Shown here: positions 46,238 to 61,048 of the stretch, piece by piece
Layout: the number at the start of each line of letters is the position of its first letter
How positions within the stretch are numbered: the stretch's first letter is position 1
Source: Liolophura sinensis
Taxonomy: Eukaryota; Mollusca; Polyplacophora; Chitonida; Chitonidae
Reading direction: 5' to 3'
Length of the DNA: 64,000 nucleotides
Assembly (NCBI RefSeq): GCF_032854445.1
Contig: NW_027018128.1
Location: 1-64,000, forward strand
Translations under genes and position numbers: made by a program
Notes under the pieces: model-generated
The model's database searches: none
Seen by the model: the letters and a program-made list of their open reading frames with translations, nothing else
What the model was told of the DNA's origin: nothing

Positions 46238-47556
46238 ATTCTAGTTATTATTATTATTATTATTATTTTTTTTTTTCGATTTTGTTAGCAGCAGAACTCC
46301 AACACCGATCAACATAGAAGTTTAAAATTTTGCACACACAATTTAGAGGAAATTTTCCAGGGGTATATTTTTTTTTTTTTTGCTATGTCACGTGGTTCGG
46401 CCGCCATATTGGATTTTGAGTCAAATCTTTAAAAATCTTCTTCTCCAGAACCACTGAACCGATCGTTCTCAAATTTGACATGCAGCTAGTAAGTCAGGAG
46501 TTCTTCAAAGTTTGCGAAAACGGTTGACTTCCGGTCAAAACTCTGGAAGCTCGCCATTGGTCGAATTTGTGACGTCACAAAAAGTTCTCAAAGTTCATAT
46601 GTTCTGAACGTATTCTGATGTATCTTCAGCTGCTGATTCCGAATCTGGTTGTATTTTTTCAATATCTGTGTAACTTTTTGAGATATCAGCCAAAAAATCA
46701 ATAAAGTGACGTAACTTCAATGACCTGTAACTCGAGAACTAGGACAGCTAGAAATGCAACCTGCACGAAATTGTAGCCCAAGACATGCTCTTTCGAGCAT
46801 TCGTCAACGGATTTCAGCTCCGATCAATAGTTTTTTCGCTACAAGCGTTTAAATCACAACACCGTTTTTTGTTTAGAAAAAGGTGGGAATCCTATTGCTT
46901 TAACATGGAGTTAGATTGGGACTGGACTGGGTTTATAGTATTTGACCTGATGCTTTCGCCTACACTGTCCGTGACCTCCCGAAACAGTTGTAGGATGACA
47001 TTGATTCCAGTTCCCATCAATCTCCAGTACTCTATTAGAAGGCGTAGAGATCTAACTACAACAGCAAATGACATGGACCTGTAAAAGTTAACTTTGTTTT
47101 GCGCAGAAATCGCCCTCTTTACTATACGTTAAACAGTCCAGGGTGATTAACAGATATGGACATGTGAACTGGTCCAAGTGCTGACTTTCCAACGATGGCC
47201 GAGCTATCAGTGGAGCAGTGAGTCTGTGCATGGCATGTCGTGGATTGAGATGTGAATGTACAAACAGGCTGTTACACTGGTCGTGTTTTTGCCTTATTTC
47301 TTACAATTAGCGGGCTAAGTCTGCCAAGGAACGACCGTTTTTCACTGGGCATATCGTAGCATCATTAAGGTCGCCGATCTATTCGAGGGAATGCAAATGA
47401 CCGGCCGACTGCATCAGTGACAAACGGTGTAAGGTCGCAAGGTAACTTTGAAAGCCGTGTTTGTGGAACATGTATCCTTCGAACAAAGATCATGAAGGGG
47501 AAAACGTCATTGATCCGATCCGGGATCCCGGCCTAGGATCTGCTATTCGCAGATCC
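46238..47556 (+). repeat. Monomer 13 (S3, no module)
   Basis: 1,319 bp. Near-identical to the body of monomer 20 at an offset of 9,483, although monomer 20 has two modules. Confidence 0.85.
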
Positions 47557-48878
47557 ATTCTAGTTATTATTATTATTATTTTTTTTTCACCGACTTTGTG
47601 AGCAGCAGAACTTTAACACCGTTCAACATAGAGGTCTCAAATTTTGTACACACAATCTGGCGGAGATTTTCTAGGGGTATATTTTTTGTTTTTTTCTTAT
47701 GTCACGTGGTTCGGCCGCCATTTTGGATTTTGTGTAAAATCTTTAAAAATCTTCTTCTCAAGAACCACTGAACTGATCGGTTTCAAACTTGATATGCAGC
47801 TAGTAAGTCACGAGTTCTTTAAAGTTTGCGAAAATCATTTACTTCCGGTCAAAATTGTGGAAGCTCGCCATTGGTCGAATTTGTGACGTCATTAAAAGTT
47901 CTCAAAGTTTCAAATGTTTCTCAACGTATTCTGGTGTATCTTGAGCTGCTCATTCTGAATCTGCTTGTGTTTTTGGCATATCTGTGAAACTTTTTGAGAT
48001 ATGAGCAAAAAACTAAAAAAAGTGACGTAAATTCAATGACCTGTAACTCGAGAAAGCTATGACAGCTAGAAATGTGCAACCTGCACGAAATTGTAGCCCA
48101 AGACATGCTCTTTCGAGCATTCGTCAACAGATTTCAGCTCCGATCAATAGTTTTTTCGCTACAAGCGTTTAAATCAGGACACCGTTTTTTGTTTAGAAAA
48201 AAGACGGGAATCCCATTGCTTTAACATGGATTTAGACGGGTATTGGTCTGGGTTTGTAGTATTTGACCTGATGCTTTCGGCTACACTGTCCGTGATCTCC
48301 CGAAACGGTTGTGGGATGACATTGATTCCAGTTCCCATCTATCTCCAGTACTCTATTAGATGGCGTAGAGATCTAACTTCAACAGCAAACGACGTGGACC
48401 TGTAAAAGTTAGCTTTGTTTTGCGCAGACCTCGTCCTCTTTACTATACGTTAAACAGACCAGGGTGATTGACAGACATGGACATGTGCCCTGGTATAACT
48501 GCTGACTTTCTAACGGTGGCCGAGCTATCAGTGGAGCTATGAGTCTGTGCATGGCAGGTCGTAGATTGAGATGTGAATGTACAAACTTGCTGTTACACTG
48601 GTCGTGTTTTTGCATTATTTCTTACAAATAGCGGCCTAAGTCTGCCAAGGGACGACCGTTTTTCACTGGGCATAGCGTAGAATCATCAAGGTCGCTGATC
48701 TATTCGAGGGAATGCATATGACCGGCCGACTGCCTCAGTGACAAACGGTGTAAGGTTGCATGGAAACTTTGAAAGCCGTGTATATGGAACATGTGTCCCT
48801 TCGAACACAGAACATGAAGGGGAAAACGTCATCGATCAGATCCGGGATCCCGGCCTAGGATCTGCTATTCGCAGATCC
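47557..48878 (+). repeat. Monomer 14 (S1/S3 hybrid head)
   Basis: 1,322 bp. It starts TCACCGACTTTG as in S1/S2 but continues GAGCAGCAGAAC and CTAGGGGTATAT as in S3, indicating exchange between subtypes within the head. Confidence 0.85.
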
Positions 48879-49063
48879 ATTCTAGTTATTATTATTATTA
48901 TTATTTTTTTTTTTCGATTTTGTTAGCAGCAGAACTCCAACACCGTTCAACATAGAAGTTTAAAATTCTGCACACACAATCTAGAGGAAATTTTCTAGGG
49001 GTATATTTTTTTTTTTTTTGCTATGTCACGTGGTTCGGCCGCCATATTGGTTTTTGAGTAAAA

Positions 49064-49095
<32 letters not shown>

Positions 49096-50196
49096 ACCGA
49101 TCGTTCTCAAATTTGACATGCAACTAGTAGGTCAGGAGTTCTTCAAAGTTTGCGAAAATGGTTCACTTCCGGTCAAAACTCTGGAAGCTCGCCATTGGTC
49201 GAATTTGTGACGTCACAAAAAGTTCTCAAAGTTCATATGTTCTGAACGTATTCTGATGTATCTTGAGCTGCTGATTCCGAATCTGGTTGTATTTTTTCAA
49301 TATCTGTGTAACTTTTTGAGATATCAGCCAAAAAATCAATAAAGTTACGTAACTTCAATGACCTGTAACTCGAGAACTAGGACAGCTAGAAATGTGCAAC
49401 CTGCACCAAATTGTAGCCCAAGACATGCTCTTTCGAGCATTCGTCAACGGATTTCAGCTCCGATCAATAGTTTTTTCGCTACAAGCGTTTAAATCACAAC
49501 ACCGTTTTTTGTTTAGAAAAAGATGGGAATCCTATTGCTTTAACATGGAGTTAGATGGGGACTGGACTGGGTTTATAGTATTTGACCTGATGCTTTCGGC
49601 CACATTGTCCGTGATCTCCCGAAACGGTTGTAGGATGACATTGATTCCAGTTCCCATCTAACTCCAGTAATCTATTAGATGGCGTAGAGATCTAACTACA
49701 ACAGCAAACGACGTGGACCTGTAAAAGTTAGCTTTGTTTTGCGCAGACCTTGTCCTCTTTACTATACGTTAAACAGGCCAGGGAGATTGACAGATATGGA
49801 TATGTGTCCTGGTCGAAGTGCTGACTTTCTAACGATGGCCGAGCTATCAGTGGAGCAGTGAGTCCGTGCATGGCAGGTCGTGGATTGAGATGTGAATGTA
49901 CAAACTTGCTGTTACACTGGTCGTGTTTTTGCCTTATTTCTTACAAATAGCGGACTAAGTCTGCCAAGAAACGACGGTTTTTCACCGGGCATAGCGTAGC
50001 ATCATTAGGGTCGCCGATCTATTCGAGGGAATACAAATGACCGGCCGACTGCCTCAGTGACAAACGGTGTAAGGTCGCATGGAATCTTTGAAAGCCGTGT
50101 ATGTGGAACATGTGTCCTTCGAACACAGAACATGAAGGGGGAAATGTCATCGATCCGATCCGGGATCCCGGCCTAGGATCTGCTATTCGCAGATCC
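48879..50196 (+). repeat. Monomer 15 (S3, no module)
   Basis: 1,318 bp, close to monomer 21 in the first half. Confidence 0.85.
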
Positions 50197-50381
50197 ATTC
50201 TAGTTATTATTATTATTATTATTTTTTTTTCACCGACTTTGTTCGCATGGAAACTTTTTTACCGTTCAACATACAGGTCTGAAATTTTGCACACATATTC
50301 TGGCGGTGAATATCTCGGGACAAATTCTCCACTTTTTTGCTATGTCACGTGGTTCGGCCGCCATATTGGATTTTGTGTAAA

Positions 50382-50412
<31 letters not shown>

Positions 50413-51514
50413 GAACCGATCGGTTTCAAATTTGACATGCAGCTAGTAAGTTACGAGTTCTTTAAAGTTTGCGAAAATAGTTCACTTCCGGTCAAAATTC
50501 TGGAAGCTCGCTATTGGTCGAATTTGTGACGTCACAAAAAGTTCTTAAACTTCATTCGTTCTGAATGTATTCTGATGTATCTTGAGCTGCTCATTCTGAA
50601 TCTGCTTGTATTTTTTTGGTATCTGCAAAACTTTTTGAGATATTGGCAAAAAACTCAAAAAACTTACGTAATTTCAATGACCTGTAACTCGAGAACTATA
50701 ACAGCTAGAGGTGAGCAACCTGCACGAAATTGTAGCCCAAGACATGCTCTTTCGAGCATTCGTCAATGGATTTGAGCTCCGATCAATAGTTTTTTCGCTA
50801 CAAGCGTTTAAATGACAACACCGTTTTTTTGTTTAGAAAAAGGTGGGAATCTCATTGCTTTAACATGGAGTTAGATGGGGACTGGACTGCGTTTGTAGTA
50901 TTTGACCTGATGCTTTCGGCTACACTGTCCGTGATCTCCCGAATACGTTATAGGATGACATTGATTCCAGTTCTCATCTAACTCCAGTACTCTATTAGAT
51001 GGCGAAGAGATCTAACTACAACAGCAAACGACGTGGACCTGTAAAAGTTAGCTTTGTTTTGCGCAGACCTTGTCCTCTTTACTATACGTTAAACAGGCCA
51101 GTGTGATTGACATATAAGGACATATGCCCTGGTCCAAGTGCTGACTTTCTAACGATGGCCGAGCTATCAGTGGAGCAGTGAGTGTGCATGGCAGGTCGTG
51201 AATTGAGATGTGAAAGTACAAACTTGCTGTTACACTGGTCGTGTTTTTGCCTTATTTCTTACAATTAGCGGGCTAAGTCTGCCAAAGAACGACCGTTTTT
51301 CACTGGGCATAGCGTAGCATCATCAAGGTCGCCGATCTATTCGAGGGAATGGAAATGACCGGCCGACTGCCTCAGTGACAAACGGTGTAAGGTCGCATGG
51401 AAACTTTGAAAGCCGTGTATGTGGAACATGTGTCCTTCGAACTCAGAACATGAAGGGGAAAACGTCATCGATCAGAACCGGGATCCCGGCCTAGGATCTG
51501 CTATTCGCAGATCC
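50197..51514 (+). repeat. Monomer 16 (S2, no module)
   Basis: 1,318 bp. Near-identical to monomer 24 at an offset of about 10.85 kb; shares CTCCCGAATACGTTATAGG and GTGATTGACATATAAGG. Confidence 0.85.
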
Positions 51515-51701
51515 ATTCTAGTTATTATTATTATTATTATTTTTTTTTCACCGACTTTGTTCGCATGGAAACTTTTTTACTGTTCAACATACAGGTCTGA
51601 AATTTTGCACACATATTTTGGCGGTGAATATCTCGGGACAAATTCTCCACTTTTTTGCTATGTCACGTGGTTCGGCCGCCATATTGGATTTTGTGTAAAA
51701 C

Positions 51702-51732
<31 letters not shown>

Positions 51733-52833
51733 ACCGATCGTTCTCAAATTTGACATGCAGCTAGTAAGTTACGAGTTCTTTAAAGTTTGAGAAAACGGTT
51801 TACTTCCGGTCAAAACTCTGGAAGCTCGCTATTGGTCGAATTTGTGACGTCACAAAAAGTTCTCAAAGTTCAATTGTTCTTAACGCATTCTGATGTATCT
51901 TGAACTGCTGATTCCGAATCTGCTTGTATTTTTTATATATCTGTGTAACTTTTTGAGATATCAGCAAAAAACTCAAAAAAGTGACGTAATTTCAATGACC
52001 TGTAACTCGAGAACTATGACAGTTAGAAATGTGCAACCTGCACGAAATTGTAGCCCAAGACATGCTCTTTCGAGCATTCGTCAACGGATTTGAGCTCCGA
52101 TCAATAGTTTTTTCGTTACAAGCGTTTAAATGACAACACCGTTTTTTGTGTAGAAAAAGATGGGAATCCTATTGCTTTAACATGGAGTTAGATTGGGACT
52201 GGACTGGGTTTGTAGTATTTGACCTGATGCTTTCGGCTACACTGTCCGTCATCTCCCGAAACGGTTATAGGATGACATTCATTCCAGTTCCCATCTAACT
52301 CCACTACTCTATTAGATGGCGTAGAGATCTAACTACAACAGCAAACGACATGGACTTGTAAAAGTTAGCTTTGTTTTGTGCAGACCTCGTCCCCTTTACT
52401 ATACGTTAAAGAGGCCAGGGTGATTGACAGATATGGACATGTGCCCTGGTCCAAGTGCTGACTTTCTAACGATGACCGAGCTATCAGTAGAGCAGTGAGA
52501 CTGTGCATGGCAGGTCGTGAATTGAGATGTGAATGTACAAATTTGCTGTTACACTGATCGTGTTTTTGTGTTATATTTTAGAAAAAGCGGGCTAAGTCTG
52601 CCAAAGAACGACCGTTTTTCACTGGGCATATCGTAGCATCAATAAGGTCGCCGATCTGTTCGAGGGATTGCAAATGACCAGCCGACTGCCTCAGTGACAA
52701 ACAGTGTAAGGTCGCATGGAAACTTTGAAAGCCGTGTATGTGGAACATGTGTCCTTCAAACAGAGAACATGACGGGGAAAACGTCATCGATCCGATCCGG
52801 GATCCCGGCCTAGGATCTGCTATTCGCAGATCC
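51515..52833 (+). repeat. Monomer 17 (S2, no module)
   Basis: 1,319 bp. The hairpin region that precedes it reads GATCAGAACCGGG, a variant also found before monomer 25. Confidence 0.85.
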
Positions 52834-54271
52834 ATTCTAGTTAGGGATCCCGTTCTCCCGAACGGGATCCCTATTGTAATCGTTCTGTTTTTTCTTATTA
52901 GGGATCCCGTTCTCCCGAACGGGATCCCTATTGTAATCGTTCTGTTTTTTCTTATTATTATTATTATTATTATTATTTTTTTTTTTTCACCAACTTTGTT
53001 AGCAAGGAAACTTTTTTACTCTTCAACATAGAGGTCTAAAATTTTGCACACAAATTCTGGCGGTGATTTTCCAGGGATAAATTCTCCATTTTTTTTTCAT
53101 GTCACGTGGTTCGGCCGCCATATTAGATTTTGTGTAAAATCTTTAAAAATCTTCTTCTCCAGAACCGCTGAACCGATCGTTTTAAAATTTGACATGCAGC
53201 TAGTAGGTTACGAGTTCTTTAAAGTTTGCGAAAATGGTTCACTTCCGGTCAAAACTCTCGAAGCTCGCCATTGGTCGAATTTGTGACGTCACAAAAAGTT
53301 CTCAAAGTTCAATTGTTCTCAACGCATTCTAATGTATCTTGAGCTGCTGATTCCGAATCTGGTTGTGTTTTTTGCATATCTGTGTAACTTTTTGAGATAT
53401 CAGCTAAAAACTAAAAAAAGTGACGTAAGTTCAATGACCTGTAACTCGAGAACTATGACAGCTAGAAATGTGCAACCTGCACGAAATTGTAGCCCAAGAC
53501 ATGCTCTTTCGAGCATTTGTCAACAGATTTGAGCTCCGATCAATAGTTTTTTCCCTAGAAGCGTTTAAATCACAACACCGTTTTTTGTTTAGAGAAAGAC
53601 GGGAATCCTATTGCTTTAACATGGAGTTAGATGGGGACTTAACTGGGTTTGTAGTATTTGACCTGATGTTTCGGCCGCACTGTCCGTGATCTCCCGAAAC
53701 GGTTGTACGATGACATTGATTCCAGTTCCCATCTCTCTCCAGTACTCTATTAGATGGCGTAGAGATCTAACTACAACAGCAAACGACGTGGACCTGTAAA
53801 AGTTAGCTTTGTTTTGCGCAGACCTCGTCCTCTTTACTATACGTTAAACAGGCCAGGGTGATTGACAGATATGGACATGTGCCCTGGTATAAGTGCTGAC
53901 TTTCTAACGGTAGCCGAGCTATCAGTGGAGCTGTGAGTCTGCGCATGGCAGGTCGTAGATTGAGATGTGAATGTACAAACTTGCTGTAACACTGGTCGTG
54001 TTTTTGCGTTATTTCTTACAAATAGCGGGCTAAGTCTGCCAAGGAACGACCGTTTTTCACTGGGCATAGCGTAGAATCATCAAGGTCGCCGATCTATTCG
54101 AGGGAATGCATATGACCGGCCGACTGCCTTAGTGACAAACGGTGTAAGGTCGCATGGAAACTTTGAAAGCCGTGTATATGGAACATGTGTCCTTCGAACA
54201 CAGAACATGAAGGGGAAAACGTCATCGATCAGATCCGGGATCCCGGCCTAGGATCTGCTATTCGCAGATCC
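52834..54271 (+). repeat. Monomer 18 (S1, two modules)
   Basis: 1,438 bp with modules at 52,844-52,871 and 52,901-52,928, 57 bp apart. Confidence 0.85.
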
Positions 54272-55587
54272 ATTCTAGTTATTATTATTATTATTTTTTT
54301 TTCACCGACTTTGTTCGCATGGAAACTTTTTTACCGTTGAACATACAGGTCTGAAATTTTGCACACATAATCTGGCGGTGAATATCTCGGGACAAATTCT
54401 CCACTTTTTTGCTATGTCACGTGGTTCGGCCGCCATATTGGATTTTGTGTAAAATCTTTAAAAATCTTCTTCTCCAGAACCACTGAACCGATCGGTTTGA
54501 AATTTGACATGCACCTAGTAGGTCACGAGTTCTTTAAAGTTTGCGAAAATGGTTCACTTCCGGTCAAAATTCTGAAAGCTCGCCATTGGTCGAATTTGTG
54601 ACGTCACAAAAAGTTCTCAAAGTTCAAATGTTCTGAACGTATTCTGGTGTATCTTGAGCTGCTGATTCTGAATCTGCTTGTGTTTTTGACATATCTGTGT
54701 AACTTTTTGAGATATATGCAGAAAACTCAAAAAAGTGACGTAAATTCAATGACCTGTAACTCGAGAACTATGACAGCTAGAAATGTGCAACCTGCACGAA
54801 ATTGTAGCCCAAGACATGCTCTTTCGATCATTCGTCAACAGATTTGAGCTCCGATCAATAGTTTTTTCGCTACAAGCGCTTAAATCACAACACCGTTTTT
54901 TGAATAAAAAAAGGTGGGAATCCCATTGCTTTAACATGGAGTTAGATAGGGACTTAACTGGGTTTGTAGTATTTGACCTGATGCTTTGGGCCACACTGTC
55001 CGTGATCTTCCAAAACGGTTGTAGGATGACATTGAATCCAGTTCCCATCTAACTCCAGTACTCTATTAGATGGCGTAGAGATCTAACTACAACAGCAAAC
55101 GACATGGACCTGTAAAAGTTAGCTTTGTTTTGCGCAAACCTCGTCCTCTTTACTATATGTTAAACAGGCCAGGGTGATTGACAGATATGGACATGTGCCC
55201 TGGTCCAAGTGCTGACTTTCTAACGATGGCCGAGCTATTAGTGGAGCTGTGAGTCTGTGCATGGCAGGTCGTGGATTGAGATGTCAATGTACAAACTTGC
55301 TGTTACACTGGTCGTGTTTTTGCCTTATTTCTTACAACTAGCGGGCTAAGTCTGCCAAGGAATGACCGTTTTTCACTGGGCATAGCTTAGCATCATTATT
55401 GTCGCCGATCTATTCGAGGGATTGCAAAAGACGGGCCGACTGCCTCAGTGACAAACGGTGTAGGGTTGCATAGAAACTTTGAAAGCCGTGTATGTGGAAC
55501 ATGTGTCCTTCGAACACAGAACATGAAGGGGAAAACGTCATCGATCCGATCCGGGATCCCGGCCTAGGATCTGCTGTTCGCAGATCC
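54272..55587 (+). repeat. Monomer 19 (S2, no module)
   Basis: 1,316 bp. It closes with the only hairpin whose loop is changed (TGTTC); both arms are intact. Confidence 0.85.
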
Positions 55588-57039
55588 ATTCTAGTTAGGG
55601 ATCCCGTTCTTCCCGAACGGGATCCCTATTGTTATTGTTCTGTTTTTTCTTATTATTATTATTATTAGGGATCCCGTTCTTCCCGAACGGGATCCCTATT
55701 GTTATTGTTCTGTTTTTTCTTATTATTATTATTATTATTATTATTATTTTTTTTTTTCGATTTTGTTAGCAGCAGAACTCCAACACCGATCAACATAGAA
55801 GTTTAAAATTTTGCACACACAATTTAGAGGAAATTTTCTAGGGGTATAATTTTTTTTTTTTTGCTATGTCACGTGGTTCGGCCGCCATATTGGATTTTGA
55901 GTAAAATCTTTAAAAATCTTCTTCTCCAGAACCACTGAACCGATCGTTCTCAAATTTGACATGCAGCTAGTAAGTCAGGAGTTCTTCAAAGTTTGCGAAA
56001 ACGGTTGACTTCCGGTCAAAACTCTGGAAGCTCGCCATTGGTCGAATTTGTGACGTCACAAAAAGTTCTCAAAGTTCATATGTTCTGAACGTATTCTGAT
56101 GTATCTTCAGCTGCTGATTCCGAATCTGGTTGTATTTTTTCAATATCTGTGTAACTTTTTGAGATATCAGCCAAAAAATCAATAAAGTGACGTAACTTCA
56201 ATGACCTGTAACTCGAGAACTAGGACAGCTAGAAATGTGCAACCTGCACGAAATTGTAGCCCAAGACATGCTCTTTCGAGCATTCGTCAACGGATTTCAG
56301 CTCCGATCAATAGTTTTTTCGCTACAAGCGTTTAAATCACAACACCGTTTTTTGTTTAGAAAAAGGTGGGAATCCTATTGCTTTAACATGGAGTTAGATT
56401 GGGACTGGACTGGGTTTATAGTATTTGACCTGATGCTTTCGCCTACACTGTCCGTGACCTCCCGAAACAGTTGTAGGATGACATTGATTCCAGTTCCCAT
56501 CAATCTCCAGTACTCTATTAGAAGGCGTAGAGATCTAACTACAACAGCAAATGACATGGACCTGTAAAAGTTAACTTTGTTTTGCGCAGAAATCGCCCTC
56601 TTTACTATACGTTAAACAGTCCAGGGTGATTAACAGATATGGACATGTGAACTGGTCCAAGTGCTGACTTTCCAACGATGGCCGAGCTATCAGTGGAGCA
56701 GTGAGTCTGTGCATGGCATGTCGTGGATTGAGATGTGAATGTACAAACAGGCTGTTACACTGGTCGTGTTTTTGCCTTATTTCTTACAATTAGCGGGCTA
56801 AGTCTGCCAAGGAACGACCGTTTTTCACTGGGCATATCGTAGCATCATTAAGGTCGCCGATCTATTCGAGGGAATGCAAATGACCGGCCGACTGCATCAG
56901 TGACAAACGGTGTAAGGTCGCAAGGTAACTTTGAAAGCCGTGTTTGTGGAACATGTATCCTTCGAACAAAGATCATGAAGGGGAAAACGTCATTGATCCG
57001 ATCCGGGATCCCGGCCTAGGATCTGCTATTCGCAGATCC
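55588..57039 (+). repeat. Monomer 20 (S3, two modules)
   Basis: 1,452 bp with modules at 55,598-55,626 and 55,668-55,696, 70 bp apart because of extra TTA units. The body is the twin of monomer 13. Confidence 0.85.
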
Positions 57040-58357
57040 ATTCTAGTTATTATTATTATTATTATTTTTTTTTTTCGATTTTGTTAGCAGCAGAACTCCA
57101 ACACCGTTCAACATAGAAGTTTAAAATTTTGCACACACAATCTAGAGGAAATTTTCTAGGGGTAAATTTTTTTTTTTTTTGCTATGTCACGTGGTTCGGC
57201 CGCCATATTGGATTTTGAGTAAAATCTTTAAAAATCTTCTTCTCCAGAATCACTGAACCGATCGTTCTCAAATTTGACATGCAACTAGTAGGTCAGGAGT
57301 TCTTCAAAGTTTGCGAAAATGGTTCACTTCCGGTCAAAACTCTGGAAGCTCGCCATTGGTCGAATTTGTGACGTCACAAAAAGTTCTCATAGTTCATATG
57401 TTCTGAACGTATTCTGATGTATCTTGAGCTGCTGATTCCGAATCTGGTTGTATTTTTTGCATATCTGTGTAACTTTTTGAGATATCAGCCAAAAAATCAA
57501 TAAAGTTACGTAATTTCAATGACCTGTAACTCGAGAACTAAGACAGCTAGAAAAGTGCAACCTGCACGAAATTGTAGCCCAATACATGCTCTTTCGAGCA
57601 TTCGTCAACGGATTTCAGCTCCGATCAATAGTTTTTTCGCTACAAGCGTTTAAATGACAACACCGTTTTTTGTTTAGAAAAAGGTGGGAATCCTATTGCT
57701 TTAACATGGAGTTAGATGGGGACTGGACTGGGTTTATAGTATTTGACCTGATGCTTTCGGCCACACTGTCCGTGATCTCCCGAAACAGTTGTAGGATGAC
57801 ATTGATTCCAGTTCCCATCTATCTCCAGTACTCTATTAGATGGCGTAGAGATCTAACTACAACAGCAAATGACATGGACCTGTGAAAGTTAACTTTGTTT
57901 TGCGCAGACCTCGCCCTCTTTACTATACGTTAAACAGTCCAGGGTGATTAACAGATATGGACATGTGAACTGGTCCAAGTGCTGACTTTCCAACGATGGC
58001 CGAGCTATCAGTGGAGCAGTGAGTCTGTGCATGGCAGGTCGTGGATTGAGATGTGAATGTACAAACCTGCTGTTACACTGGTCGTGTTTTTGCCTGATTT
58101 CTTACAATTAGCGGGCTAAATCTGCCAAGGAACGACCGTTTTTCACTGGGCATAGCGTAGCATCATTAAGGTCGCCGATCTATATGAGGGAATGCAAATG
58201 ACCGGCCGACTGCATCAGTGACAAACGGTGTAAGGTCGCAAGGTAACTTTGAAAGCCGTGTTTGTGGAACATGTATCCTTCGAACAAAGATCATAAAGGG
58301 GAAAACGTCATCGATCAGATCCGGGATCCCGGCCTAGGATCTGCTATTCGCAGATCC
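57040..58357 (+). repeat. Monomer 21 (S3, no module)
   Basis: 1,318 bp. Confidence 0.85.
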
Positions 58358-59672
58358 ATTCTAGTTATTATTATTATTATTTTTTTTTTTCGATTTTGTT
58401 AGCAGCAGAACTCCAACACCGTTCAACATAGAAGTTTAAAATTTTGTACACACAATCTAGAAGAAATTTTCTAGGGGTATATTTTTTTTTTTTTTGCTAT
58501 GTCACGTGGTTCGGCCGCCATATTGGATTTTGAGTAAAATCTTTAAAAATCTTCTTCTCCAGAACCAGTGAACCGATCGATCTCAAATTTGACATGCAAC
58601 TAGTAGGTCAGGAGTTCTTCAAAGTTTGCGAAAATGGTTTACTTCCGGTCAAAACTCTGGAAGCTCGCCATTGGTCGAATTTGTGACGTCACAAAAAGTT
58701 CTCAAAATTCATGTGTTCTGAACGTATTCTGGTGTATCTTGAGCTGCTGATTCCGAATCTGGTTGTATTTTTTCAATATCTGTGTAACTTTTTGAGATAT
58801 CAGCCAAAAAATCAATAAAGTTACGCAAATTCAATGACCTGTAACTCGAGAACTAGGAAAGCTAGAAACGTGCAACCTGCACGAAATTGTAGCCCAAGAC
58901 ATGCTCTTTCGAGCATTCGTCAACGGATTTCAGCTCCGATCAATAGTTTTTTCGCTACAAGCGTTTAAATCACAACACCGTTTTTTGTTTAGAAAAAGGT
59001 GGGAATCCTATTGCTTTAACATGGAGTTAGATGGGGACTGGACTGGGTTTGTAGTATTTGACCTGATGCTTTCGGCTACACTGTCCGTGATCTCCCGAAA
59101 CGGTTGTAGGATGACATTGATTCCAGTTCCCATCTAACTCCAGTACTTTATTAGATGGCGTAGAGATCTAACTACAACAGCAAACGACGTGGACCTGTAA
59201 AAGTTAGCTTTGTATTGCGCAGACCTCGTGCTCTTTACTATACGTTAAACAGTCCAGGGTGATTAACAGATATGGACATGTGAACTGGTCCAAGTGCTGA
59301 CTTTTCAACGATGGCCGAGCTATCAGGGGAGCAGTGAGTCTGTGCATGGCAGGTCGTGGATTGAGATGTGAATGTACAAACCTGCTGTTACACTGGTCGT
59401 GATTTTGCGCTATTTCTTAGAAAAAGCGGGCTAATTCTGCCAAAGAACGACCGGTTTTCACTGGCCATAGCGTAGCATGATTAAGGTCGCCTATCTATTC
59501 AAGGGAATGCAAATGACTGGCCGACTGCCTCAGTGACAAACGGTGTAAGGTCGCAAGGTAACTTTGAAAGCCGTGTATGTGGAACATGTGTTCTTTGAAC
59601 ACAGAACATGAAGATGAAAACGTCATCGATCCGATCCGGGATCCCGGCCTAGGATCTGCTATTCGCAGATCC
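58358..59672 (+). repeat. Monomer 22 (S3, no module)
   Basis: 1,315 bp, twin of monomer 11. Confidence 0.85.
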
Positions 59673-59917
59673 ATTCTAGTTATTAGGGATCCCGTTCTCC
59701 CGAACGGGATCCCTATTGTAATCGTTCTGTTTTTTCTTATTATTATTATTATTATTTTTTTTTCACCGACTTTGTTCGCATGGAAACTTTTTTACCGTTT
59801 AACATACAGGTCTGAAATTTTGCACACATATTCTGGCGGTGAATACCTCGGGACAAATTCTCCACTTTTTTGCCATGTCACGTGGTTCGGACGCCATATT
59901 GGATTTTGTGTAAAATC

Positions 59918-59953
<36 letters not shown>

Positions 59954-61048
59954 CAATTTCAAATTTGACATGCTGCTAGTAAGTTACGAGTTCTTTAAAG
60001 TTTGCGAAAATTGTTCACTTCCGGTCAAAATTCTGGAAGTTCGCCATTGGTCGAATTTGTGACGTCACAAAAAGTTCTCAAAGTTCATTCGTTCTGAACG
60101 TATTCTGGTGTATCTTGAGCTGCTGATTCCGAATCTGCTTGTATTTTTTGCATATCTGTGTAACTTTTTGAGATATTAGCAAAAAGCTCAAAAAAGTGAC
60201 GTAACTTCAATGACCTGTAACTCGAGATCTGTGGGAGCTAGAAATGTGCAACCTGCACGAAATTGTAGCCCAAGACATGCTCTTTCGAGCATTCGTCAAC
60301 AGATTTGAGCTCCGATCAATAGTTTTTTCGCTACAAGCGTTTAAATGACAACACCGTTTTTTGTTTAGAAAAAGGTGCTAATCCTATTGCTTTAACATGG
60401 AGTTAGATGGGGACAAAACTGGGTTTGTAGTATTTGACCTGATGCTTTCGGCTACACTGTCCGTGATCTCCCGAAACGGTTGTAGGATGACATTGATTCC
60501 AGTTCCCATCTAACTCCAGTACTCCATTAGATGGCGTAGAGATCTAACTACAACAGCAAACGACATGGACCTGTAAAAGTTAGCTTTGTTTTGCGCAGAC
60601 CTCGTGCTCTTTACTATACGTTAAACAATCCAGGGTGATTAACAAATATGGATATGTGAACTGGTCCAAGTGCTGACTTTCTAACGATGGCCGAGCTATG
60701 AGTGGAGCAGTTAGTCCGTGCATGGCAGGTCGTGGATTGAGATGTGAATGTACAAACTTGCTGTTACACTGGTCGTGTTTTTGCCTTATTTCTTACAATT
60801 AGCGGGCTAAGTCTGCCAAGGAACGACCGTTTTTCTCTGGGCATAGCGTAGCATCATTAAGGTCGCCAATCTATTCGAGGGAATGCAAATAACCGGCCGA
60901 CTGCCTCAATGGCGAAAGGTGTAAGGTCGCATGGAAACTTTGAAAGCCGTGTATGTGAAACATGTGTCCTTCGAACACAGAACATGAAGGGGAAAACTTC
61001 ATCGATCCGATCCGGGATCCCGGCCTAGGATCTGCTATTCGCAGATCC
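59673..61048 (+). repeat. Monomer 23 (S2, one module)
   Basis: 1,376 bp with a module at 59,686-59,713. Twin monomers 11 and 22 precede different successors: monomer 12 has none of the modules found here. Confidence 0.85.
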
